From NCBI RefSeq assembly GCF_963556105.2, contig NZ_OY829944.1:124001-188000 (forward strand): DNA of 64,000 nt. Reading direction: 5' to 3'. A model generated the notes under the pieces. It saw nothing but the letters and a program-made list of their open reading frames with translations, did not search any database and was not told where the DNA came from. Shown in pieces: positions 57,250 to 64,000 of this stretch. The DNA is from an uncultured Tolumonas sp. GTDB taxonomy: Bacteria > Pseudomonadota > Gammaproteobacteria > Enterobacterales > Aeromonadaceae. A program made the translations under genes and the position numbers. Position 1 is the stretch's first letter; the number at the start of each line of letters is the position of its first letter.

Positions 57250-57531
57250 TACAGGACGTATGTGATGGATCTGGATGAACCATTACTTAGGGATGAGACA
57301 CGGGATGAACCGCCGGATGCGGTTACAGGGACACCCAAAGGAACGGGTGATAACCGGTGATGGAACAGCGGTTATGCAGGAAGCCGGTCGTGAAATGTGG
57401 CCCCATGGAAGGCGATGATGCCTGCAAGGATGCCTGCGCAGTGTACAACGGAAAATTTGTGCTCCACGTAAATCTTCGGTTTAGGCACCGATGCCTGTAG
57501 AGGGGTGACATGATGTCGCCCCTTCGTTTTT
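57250..57531 (+). ncRNA. csrC: Second CsrB/CsrC-family regulatory RNA
   Basis: About 282 bp in a 660-bp gene-free gap. It contains about 13 GGA motifs (CAGGACG at the 5' end, CGGGATGAACCG, CCGGATGCGG, GCAGGAAGC, CAAGGATG), several in hairpin loops, and ends in a terminator nearly identical to that of the first sRNA. A TAGTAT -10 (57238-57243) precedes the predicted start, with no good -35, consistent with activator dependence. Repeats are more degenerate and fewer than in the first RNA, similar to the CsrB versus CsrC relation in E. coli. The symbol csrC is by analogy. Confidence 0.82.
57501..57531 (+). terminator. Terminator of csrC-like RNA
   Basis: AGGGGTGACA-TGA-TGTCGCCCCT forms a 10-bp stem (one G-U) followed by TCGTTTTT. 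Confidence 0.9.
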
Positions 57532-57710
57532 CTGCAATTTATTCCTTTTTTATCAACTGCCTATGTGGCATGGCCTGCTCATTTTTGCCCGAGCGCTTGG
57601 TGATTTTTTACCCGTAAAAGCGATGGAATATTCGGTAACATAAAATATGTTGCTCTTTTGTTATCAGACAATGGATCATCCGAGGCAGATAACAAAGAGG
57701 AATGAATATC

Positions 57711-58850
57711 ATGAAACGATTTATTCTGTGGTTGCTGTTGGTTCTGACTGCACCCGCATGGGCTGTGCCATCACCAAAAGAAGTTTCAGATGCTGTTCAT
57801 GCCGGAAATTTTGTTCTTGCTGAACAATTGCTGCAACAAACCCTGCAAGACAAACCCAACAGTGCGATGGCGCATTATGAGTTAGGTCAGGTTTTCGCCA
57901 AAGAAAAACGTCATCAGGAAGCATTGGCGGAGCTGACGAAAGCGCAACAGTTGGATCCTGCACTGCATTTCGCGAAAAAACCGCAGTTGTTCCAAGAGAT
58001 CTATAATGCGGAAAAATCCGCCTTACAACGGCAGGCTTTTCTGCAATCGAACACGCGCACAACGTCATCCTCAGTAATTCATCCCACCAAGAGTGAGCAT
58101 CAACAAAGTGGAGGTAAATCAATGATTTCCTATTTTGCGGTGGTGTTATTGCTGTTAGGCGGTGTGTTGCTGGTGATTTACTGGTGGATGAACCGGGCTG
58201 ATGCACAACGAGCCAAAGAACAAGAACGCCGATTGGCGGCACAAGCCCAAGAACAGCTGTCGTTGTTATTACAACAGGCAGAAACGGTGCGTGACAGCGA
58301 ACTGGAGTGCCGGGCTGCCAGTTATTCATCTACGCAGAAACAACAGATTAATAGCGCATTAGCTACCCACCGGGAGGCGCTGATGCAAGCCATTGCCCAT
58401 TGTAAAGAAAGCACGCCGTTATCTGATGAGCAGTTGCATCATTTACAGGCGGAAACTGCGCGTTTACAACAAGCTGCCCGCAGTGGTGAATTTCCGGCAC
58501 CGGTGAGTGCGCCAGCATTTGAACCGGTGATGCAGCCACCACAACAAGGGGGTTGGCATGATCCGCAACCACAAACGCCACAGCCCGTGATCATCAATAA
58601 CAATACCTCATCAGGCAGTAGCATGCTTGGTGGCGTAGGCGGGGTTGTTGCTGGCGTGGTGTTAGGCGAAATGCTGGCCGGAAATCGTCAGCATGAAACG
58701 GTGGTGTATCGTGATGAGGTTGTCCGTGAAGATTCGGCTAATGAGCGGAATGCTTTACCGGATTTTGATGGCAGTAATGATGATAACAGTGCTGGCTGGG
58801 ACGATGACTCATCGTCGTTTGACGGTGGTAATGATGATTCCTGGTCGTGA
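57711..58850 (+). CDS. TPR-containing membrane protein, partner of second PspA protein (unknown function)
   Basis: About 379 residues. A signal peptide (MKRFILWLLLVLTAPAWA) and two TPR units (AHYELGQVFAKEKRHQEALAELTKAQQLDPA) form a periplasmic N-terminal half. A transmembrane helix (YFAVVLLLLGGVLLVIYWW, about 140-158) is followed by a coiled coil, a Pro/Gln-rich stretch, a Gly-rich hydrophobic segment (GGVGGVVAGVVLGEMLAG) and an Asp/Ser-rich tail. AGAGGA 9 nt before 57711 favours this ATG over 57702, which follows AGAGGA with no gap. It is 69 bp before the PspA-like gene on the same strand. No named family recognised. Confidence 0.75.
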   Translation: MKRFILWLLLVLTAPAWAVPSPKEVSDAVHAGNFVLAEQLLQQTLQDKPNSAMAHYELGQVFAKEKRHQEALAELTKAQQLDPALHFAKKPQLFQEIYNAEKSALQRQAFLQSNTRTTSSSVIHPTKSEHQQSGGKSMISYFAVVLLLLGGVLLVIYWWMNRADAQRAKEQERRLAAQAQEQLSLLLQQAETVRDSELECRAASYSSTQKQQINSALATHREALMQAIAHCKESTPLSDEQLHHLQAETARLQQAARSGEFPAPVSAPAFEPVMQPPQQGGWHDPQPQTPQPVIINNNTSSGSSMLGGVGGVVAGVVLGEMLAGNRQHETVVYRDEVVREDSANERNALPDFDGSNDDNSAGWDDDSSSFDGGNDDSWS

Positions 58851-58919
58851 TGATCGCAGTGTCATGAATAGTTTGTAATGAACGGTCTTGTAATCAAAAA
58901 CACATAAGCGGAGCGTGTT

Positions 58920-59591
58920 ATGTCAGGTATTTTTGAAAAATTATCCCGTACCATCAAAGGGCTGGCAAATGATGCACTGGATGCGGTGGCTGATCCGGGG
59001 CGTGATGCCCGCCAGATTGTGCGTGAGCTGGAAGAGCAGATCCAACGTGCCGAATCGGCTTTATTGGATGTCCGGGCTGAATATGAGTTGATGCGCTCTG
59101 GAAAAGATAAAACCGAGCAGGAAGTGGCACGCTGGGATGGTTTGGCACGCCAAGCAATCAGTGGTGGCGATGAGGGGCTGGCTCGCGAATGTCTGACCCG
59201 CAAGCAGCAGTTCGCGACCACACTCCAGCAGCAAACTGAACAGATTGCGCAATATGAACCCTCAGTGCGGGAACTGGAAAGCCGCATCAATGAGCTGAAA
59301 AATCAGCATGAGGAGATGCAAAACCGCATCGAATTACTGGAAGCCCGTAGTCACTTGGCCGCGGCGCAGGAAAAAACGGCCACTGAGATCAGCGGTGTGG
59401 GTGGTCAGTCGCTGGTGGCTGATTTTGATAAGCTCGAAGCGCAGGTGGAAAAACAGGAAGCGCGTGCCAGTGCTGCGAGTTCAATGGCGACACAACATAA
59501 TGGCAATGATTTAGAGCAACGCGTTAAGGCACTGCAGCACAGCGATGTCGATGATGCCTTGGCGAAGCTGAAACAGGAAATGGGTCGCTGA
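58920..59591 (+). CDS. PspA/IM30-family protein (second copy)
   Basis: 223 residues of the PspA/Vipp1 (ESCRT-III) superfamily. N-terminal SGIFEKLSRTIKGLANDALDAVADPGRDARQIVRELEEQIQRAE is followed by long coiled coil to about 150 and an Ala-rich segment ending KLKQEMGR. It differs from PspA at 55007 (no RFSDI motif) and resembles YjfJ-type paralogs. It shares an operon with the TPR membrane protein upstream, so membrane remodelling with that partner is plausible (inference). It converges on arnF with 6 bp between stops. Confidence 0.88.
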   Translation: MSGIFEKLSRTIKGLANDALDAVADPGRDARQIVRELEEQIQRAESALLDVRAEYELMRSGKDKTEQEVARWDGLARQAISGGDEGLARECLTRKQQFATTLQQQTEQIAQYEPSVRELESRINELKNQHEEMQNRIELLEARSHLAAAQEKTATEISGVGGQSLVADFDKLEAQVEKQEARASAASSMATQHNGNDLEQRVKALQHSDVDDALAKLKQEMGR

Positions 59592-59597
59592 TCGCGG

Positions 59598-59993
59598 TTA
59601 ATTTTCCGGTGTGCGCGAGATAATGAGCCAGACGCCAAAGGTGATTAATATGACGCCGAGCGTCTGGCTATAAGACAACGATTCCTGATACCACGGTAAT
59701 AACGCAGTAGCTAAATACACCAGTGCATAACTGACACTCAACAATGGATAAGCCCGATTGAGCGGTAAATGGTGCAACGCTTTTAGCCAGCAAAACATCG
59801 ACAGCAAATAAGCGACAATGCCGCTACCAACCATACATAATGCTGCTTTATTGTCCAGCAACATCAGCGATGTAAACCAGCTCAGACCAAAATGCGGTAA
59901 ATGGATCATGCCCCATTTCATCGTCAATTGCGCCAGTGTGGTCAGCAACACACTGCTACCGGCCAGCAGATAACCACGCAATGCATATTTCAT
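59598..59993 (-). CDS. arnF: Undecaprenyl-phosphate-aminoarabinose flippase subunit ArnF
   Basis: 131 residues with four transmembrane helices of the small multidrug resistance/EamA type (LRGYLLAGSSVLLTTLAQLTMKWG, ALCMVGSGIVAYLLSMFCWLKAL, AYPLLSVSYALVYLATALLPW, TLGVILITFGVWLI). With ArnE it moves aminoarabinose-undecaprenyl phosphate across the inner membrane. Its ATG overlaps the arnE stop by 4 nt. A longer frame from 60044 would enter arnE and is rejected. Confidence 0.9.
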   Translation of the reverse strand: MKYALRGYLLAGSSVLLTTLAQLTMKWGMIHLPHFGLSWFTSLMLLDNKAALCMVGSGIVAYLLSMFCWLKALHHLPLNRAYPLLSVSYALVYLATALLPWYQESLSYSQTLGVILITFGVWLIISRTPEN

Positions 59994-60334
59994 AAATGTG
60001 CGCCTACTAAGATGACGCCGAGCATAATGCAGACGATCCCACACCAGCCGCGCCAGCCGGTTTTTTCTTTAAACCAAAAGTGCGAGGCCAGCGTCACTAA
60101 CACAAAATTCAGGCTTAGCATTGGGTAGGCAATATTGAGTGGTACATACTGCAAGATTACCAGCCACAGTAACATACCTAGCCCTAACGCAGTCAGACCG
60201 CCGAGTAACCAGCGGTCAAACAGCTTTTCCTGCCAGCTTAATGCGCGGTGTCGCCAATTTTCCACCGCCTGTTTTTGGCATAATTGCCCAATACAGGTGA
60301 GTAGACTGACCAGAATAATGGCAAGACTACTCAT
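59990..60334 (-). CDS. arnE: Undecaprenyl-phosphate-aminoarabinose flippase subunit ArnE
   Basis: 114 residues with four predicted transmembrane helices (first [23 protein letters not shown]; last GWCGIVCIMLGVILVGAHL). ArnE/ArnF form a heterodimeric flippase. It overlaps arnT by 8 nt and arnF by 4 nt. Confidence 0.9.
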   Translation of the reverse strand: MSSLAIILVSLLTCIGQLCQKQAVENWRHRALSWQEKLFDRWLLGGLTALGLGMLLWLVILQYVPLNIAYPMLSLNFVLVTLASHFWFKEKTGWRGWCGIVCIMLGVILVGAHL

Positions 60335-62039
60335 GTGTATTGCCGGTACTGTTTCCAGCCTGATTAGCCGTTGTGGCTTGCTGGTAATAGAACAGGGTGA
60401 AATTTTGCTGCGCCACGATCTGATCGGCGGTTGACAACTCTTTAGGCAGTTCGCCCGGTTTATTGCGGGTTACGACCGACACATTGCCTTGCTGGCGCGC
60501 AGTGTTTAGCCACTGTACAAAGTCTTCTGTCTTAACACGCTTATCAGTTTGAGTTGAGTCGGCCAGACCGTATGCCAGTTCACCATCGGCACCATACAGC
60601 TGAATATCATCCCGTTGTAATTGCCAGCCAAGACTGACCGCCAGCCCGACATCGTTACTCAATACAAAACGACTACGGCTTAATTCCGGTTGATGTTGTG
60701 CAATAAAGGCTTCTGGCAATTTGGAGTTAATCAATGTTGTTGGTAGTGACCAGCCAAGTAACAGCCCTAATGCCAACGGGCACAGTGCGGTCAGGTAAAA
60801 AGATTGTGCCGGGTTACGATAACTGAACCAGCCTGCGACCGACCAGCCGGCAAAACAGATCACGGCGAAAGTCAGTGCCATATGGTCATCGGCCAGGTAC
60901 AACGCTTGTTTCCCGATCACACCGCTGCCCAGCAATAAGACCGCCACGAGTAACACGCCACCAAATGCCATGTTGACCCAGGCATTCTGTCGTACCACCC
61001 GCCAGCGTTTTTCCGTCAGCAATTCAGTGATCCCATAACCCAGTAATATGGCCAGTGGCGCAAAACAGGGCAGGATATAAGTTGGCAGTTTGCCTTTTGC
61101 GATGCTGAAAAACAGAAACGGGATCAGCAGCCAGAACAGTAAGAACACGACGACCGGACGGATGGATGTGGTCCGCCAGCTTTGTTTTAGCGCCGCCGGT
61201 GCTAACCCCAACCATGGCAAACAACCAGTAATCAGGATCGGCAGGTAATACCAGAATGGTGCTTTGTGTTGCGCATCGGCGCCGGAAAACCGCTGAATAT
61301 GTTCTACCCAGAAAAAATAATGCCAGTAATCGGGTGCGCGTAAATGAATGGCGATGGCCCAGGGTAAACTTACCAGTAATAGGGTGAGCAGGGCGATCCA
61401 TAAGTAGCGTAACTCATTGAGTTGACGACGATAAAACAGATAAGGCAACGCGACAATGACTGGAACCGCCAGCGAAATAAACCCTTTGGTGAGAAAACCC
61501 AACCCTGCCGCGACGCCCATCAGGGCATAACCGGCTAATTTCTGGCGCGTTGTGTTGGCTTGCAGGCTGACGTAAAAGCAGACCAGCGTCAGATCGAGCC
61601 ACAGTGTCACCATGCTATCTAGCACACTGTAAGTGCCGATGGCATACACCAGAATAAACGACAAATAACAGACCGCCGCCGCGATCGCTTTTTTCTGACT
61701 GTGGAATAAACGTTGGCTAAACCAGTAGATCAACCAGGCGGTGAGGCCAGCGGAAAGCGCGGAGGCAAAACGGACAGCAAAATGTGACTCACCAAATAAC
61801 AACTGGCTGATACTGTTTAACCAATATCCGGCGATCGGTTTTTCGAAATAGTGTAGCCCCAGCAGGTGCGGCACAATCCAGTCACCCCGTTGGATCATTT
61901 CGCGGCTGATCTCGGCATATCGCGATTCATCCGGTATCCATAACATCCGGTTGTTCAGCGGTAACAGATACGCCACAGCAAAAAATAGCATCAGCAGCCA
62001 ATGCGTATATTTTTGTGCAATATTTTTTATCTCTGACAT
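60327..62039 (-). CDS. arnT: Lipid A aminoarabinose transferase ArnT
   Basis: About 570 residues (E. coli 550), a GT-C glycosyltransferase in the inner membrane. It transfers L-Ara4N from undecaprenyl phosphate to lipid A phosphates, giving polymyxin resistance. About 12 TM helices; the periplasmic loop has the catalytic [13 protein letters not shown] motif (about 40-52) and the YFEKP and [14 protein letters not shown] signatures. Of two ATGs, AAGGA lies 8 nt before the one at 62039. It overlaps arnD by 13 nt. Confidence 0.95.
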   Translation of the reverse strand: MSEIKNIAQKYTHWLLMLFFAVAYLLPLNNRMLWIPDESRYAEISREMIQRGDWIVPHLLGLHYFEKPIAGYWLNSISQLLFGESHFAVRFASALSAGLTAWLIYWFSQRLFHSQKKAIAAAVCYLSFILVYAIGTYSVLDSMVTLWLDLTLVCFYVSLQANTTRQKLAGYALMGVAAGLGFLTKGFISLAVPVIVALPYLFYRRQLNELRYLWIALLTLLLVSLPWAIAIHLRAPDYWHYFFWVEHIQRFSGADAQHKAPFWYYLPILITGCLPWLGLAPAALKQSWRTTSIRPVVVFLLFWLLIPFLFFSIAKGKLPTYILPCFAPLAILLGYGITELLTEKRWRVVRQNAWVNMAFGGVLLVAVLLLGSGVIGKQALYLADDHMALTFAVICFAGWSVAGWFSYRNPAQSFYLTALCPLALGLLLGWSLPTTLINSKLPEAFIAQHQPELSRSRFVLSNDVGLAVSLGWQLQRDDIQLYGADGELAYGLADSTQTDKRVKTEDFVQWLNTARQQGNVSVVTRNKPGELPKELSTADQIVAQQNFTLFYYQQATTANQAGNSTGNTHE

Positions 62040-62908
62040 CCAAGCCATCCTTCACGTCCGGGAATAACCGCGCGTTCTATGCGCCCAGTGGGTAATGTTT
62101 CCGTCGCTGGTAATAATTCGCCTAATGGACAAAAACGCACGCCCGCTTGTTGGGCCCGCTGTAATAAATCTTCAAACAGCGATGCCATGACGATCCCTTC
62201 CACTTCCGCGTGAATGGTATACACATTCAACGCATTCGGGCGCAGTAATGACAAGATATGCTGGTTAAAATTGTCGGTGGTGATCTCACTGCCAATGATC
62301 TCATCAAAGGTGGGTAAAGTGACCGGAATTTGCGGTGTACCCAATGAACCATCAGCCAATCGTGGGCGGAAAATGGAAGTACCACGGCAATCGCTGTTAT
62401 AACGGAAGGCGTACGGCTGTTTAGATTGCACGACTCGCTCATCGGCGCGCCAGCCGGCTACGGCAGAGCAATTGATCGGACGCCCCAAAATTTGCTGCAG
62501 AGTTTCGACACCCAGTGCCAGCTGTCGGGCCAACGTGCTGTCTGGCCAATCACCGGCGTGTGCTTGCCAGCCATGATGATCCCAGGCGTGCAGGCCAATT
62601 TCGTGTCGCATCAGATCGGCATCACGCATTAGCTGACCAAGATGTCGGCCAATGTTTTTGCCCGGCCAGGCGGTGCCTGCGAGCAGGATGTCCCAACCAT
62701 ATAACGACGCGGCGTTGGAGCGCAGCATTTTCAACAGGAATTGGGGTTTTAGCAGTCGCCAGAGATGGCGGCCCATGTTATCCGGGCCGACACTGAAGAA
62801 AAAACTGCCTTTAATACCGTATTTATCCAGCAATTCGAGTAAACGAGGCACGCCATCACGCGTGCCCCGAAACGTGTCTACATCGATGCGTAAACCGACA
62901 TCAAGCAT
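62027..62908 (-). CDS. arnD: 4-deoxy-4-formamido-L-arabinose-phosphoundecaprenol deformylase ArnD
   Basis: 293 residues (E. coli 296), a NodB/polysaccharide-deacetylase-fold enzyme. N-terminal [24 protein letters not shown] carries the metal-binding Asp, and the second site is [14 protein letters not shown] (about 100-112). It removes the formyl group before flipping. It follows arnA after only 3 nt. Confidence 0.95.
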   Translation of the reverse strand: MLDVGLRIDVDTFRGTRDGVPRLLELLDKYGIKGSFFFSVGPDNMGRHLWRLLKPQFLLKMLRSNAASLYGWDILLAGTAWPGKNIGRHLGQLMRDADLMRHEIGLHAWDHHGWQAHAGDWPDSTLARQLALGVETLQQILGRPINCSAVAGWRADERVVQSKQPYAFRYNSDCRGTSIFRPRLADGSLGTPQIPVTLPTFDEIIGSEITTDNFNQHILSLLRPNALNVYTIHAEVEGIVMASLFEDLLQRAQQAGVRFCPLGELLPATETLPTGRIERAVIPGREGWLGCQR

Positions 62909-62911
62909 GTT

Positions 62912-64000
62912 TTACTCCGCTGTTACACAACCACGCAGGAAGAAGTCGAGCGTTGTTTCAATGGTTTCTTCGGTTGGAATGGTTGGTGTCCAGTTGATTA
63001 AGCGCTGTGCATTTTTGATGCTCGGGCGGCGATGGGACACATCCTGATAACCGGTGCCGTAATACGACTGGCTTTCCACCTCATTAAAACCGGCAAAGGC
63101 AGGGAAATGAGCACGCAGCGGGTGCGCTTCAAATTTCGCCAGCAGAATTTCCGCCATTTCACGAATACTGGCTTCATTCTCCGGATTACCGATATTAATG
63201 ATTTGTCCGTCGCAACGACCACCTTTGTTTTCGATAATACGGAACAACGCTTCCACCCCTTCACGAATATCAGTAAAGCAGCGTTTTTGTGCGCCACCAT
63301 CGACCAGTTTGATCGGGGTACCTTCCACCAGATTTAAGATCAGCTGCGTGATGGCGCGCGAACTCCCAATACGAGCGGCATTCAGATTGTCCAAACGCGG
63401 GCCCATCCAGTTGAACGGGCGGAACAGAGTGAATTTCAGCCCTTCTTTTTGGCCGTAGGCCCAGATCACACGGTCCAACAATTGTTTGGAGACCGAGTAG
63501 ATCCAGCGTTGTTTGTTGATGGGGCCAACAATCAGACGTGAATTATCTTCATCAAAACTTTGGTCATCACACATGCCATACACTTCGGAAGTAGAAGGAA
63601 AAATGATGCGTTTATTGTATTTCACGCAATAACGCACGATTTTCAGATTTTCTTCAAAATCGAGCTCGAATACGCGCAGTGGATTCCGGGTGTATTCAAT
63701 CGGTGTGGCGATAGCAACCAGCGGCAGAATGACATCACATTTTTTGATGTGATATTCCAGCCATTCGGAATGGATGCTGATATCCCCTTCCACAAAATGG
63801 AAATGCGGGTTGCCGATGAAACGGGAAATAGCATCAGAACCGATATCCAGACCATACACTTCATATTTATCGTCATCGAGCAGACGTTCGGTCAGGTGAT
63901 TGCCGATAAACCCATTCACACCCAGGATCAGTACCCGCGTGCGACGCAACGCCTGCAGGCTGCTGGATACTTTCGGGCCAAGCGCCGAACCTTCGGTTAG
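62912..64000 (-). CDS. arnA: Bifunctional ArnA, C-terminal UDP-glucuronic acid decarboxylase part (runs off right edge)
   Basis: 363 in-frame codons are present without a stop to the edge. The dehydrogenase/decarboxylase domain begins [23 protein letters not shown] (NAD-binding GxxGFIG) and continues with [41 protein letters not shown] and [11 protein letters not shown]. The catalytic Tyr/Lys pattern is in IYSVSKQ. Upstream codons (EGSALGP) fit the linker to the N-terminal formyltransferase of full-length ArnA (about 660 residues). A TTG at 63949 is therefore not the true start. It is the most proximal arn gene visible; arnB and arnC are expected beyond the edge. Confidence 0.95.
   Translation of the reverse strand, partial: LTEGSALGPKVSSSLQALRRTRVLILGVNGFIGNHLTERLLDDDKYEVYGLDIGSDAISRFIGNPHFHFVEGDISIHSEWLEYHIKKCDVILPLVAIATPIEYTRNPLRVFELDFEENLKIVRYCVKYNKRIIFPSTSEVYGMCDDQSFDEDNSRLIVGPINKQRWIYSVSKQLLDRVIWAYGQKEGLKFTLFRPFNWMGPRLDNLNAARIGSSRAITQLILNLVEGTPIKLVDGGAQKRCFTDIREGVEALFRIIENKGGRCDGQIINIGNPENEASIREMAEILLAKFEAHPLRAHFPAFAGFNEVESQSYYGTGYQDVSHRRPSIKNAQRLINWTPTIPTEETIETTLDFFLRGCVTAE

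Noticed and set aside
57323..57511. 62-codon minus-strand frame
   Set aside because: It lies within the csrC-like RNA and lacks a ribosome site and family features.

Overview
The window looks like chromosomal DNA of a facultative gammaproteobacterium close to Aeromonadales (Tolumonas/Aeromonas-like). This is inferred from the gene set: lpp, recC-recB-recD, metF, rhlE and dbpA, a full glp regulon, kefGB, ptrB, a psp locus, CsrB-type sRNAs and an arn lipid A operon. No plasmid, phage or transposase genes are visible, and I see no rRNA, tRNA or CRISPR. Layout, part 1 (0-12 kb): the left edge carries the 5' part of a ROK fructokinase (mak). Next is a seven-gene minus-strand sugar operon (ABC transporter, FGGY kinase, lyxose-isomerase-type isomerase, class II aldolase, PfkB kinase). 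An OmpR-type response regulator sits at its distal end and a hybrid sensor kinase diverges from its promoter end, so a two-component system brackets the operon. Part 2 (12-25.5 kb): lpp stands next to an L,D-transpeptidase gene whose frame is broken at an A8 tract. Then come recC-recB-recD (overlapping, without the ptrA found in E. coli), metF with four tandem MetJ boxes, and a divergent aminotransferase/MarR pair. Part 3 (25.5-41.4 kb): an HD-GYP protein converges on a large tripartite hybrid kinase. Two DEAD-box helicase genes (rhlE, dbpA) follow, then glpR, glpD, glpK and glpF with good GlpR operators, a 51-residue membrane protein, a quinone oxidoreductase, a YqaB-like phosphatase and a 37-codon VgrG-like remnant. 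Part 4 (41.4-49.4 kb): a gamma carbonic anhydrase, a COG0523 GTPase, a 52-residue very acidic protein, a UspA protein, kefB-kefG, oligopeptidase B and a YfcZ-type protein.\nPart 5 (49.4-59.6 kb) is the most interesting. Two intergenic regions of 0.65-1 kb hold CsrB/CsrC-family sRNA genes full of GGA motifs. They share an identical 27-bp upstream element about 140 bp before a shared -10/5' end, and they have nearly identical terminators. Between them lie a dCache chemoreceptor, wrbA and the psp locus (pspF divergent from pspA-pspB-pspC plus a secreted hydrolase). The predicted pspA leader consists almost entirely of an ERIC-like palindromic repeat. A second copy of the repeat lies at 42.0 kb. 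After the second sRNA come a TPR membrane protein and a second PspA/IM30 protein. Part 6 (59.6-64 kb): arnA (3' part), arnD, arnT, arnE and arnF of the aminoarabinose operon run to the right edge. Recurrent themes are envelope maintenance (Lpp and its crosslinking enzyme, two PspA-type systems, Arn), global post-transcriptional control (Csr sRNAs) and sugar/glycerol catabolism.
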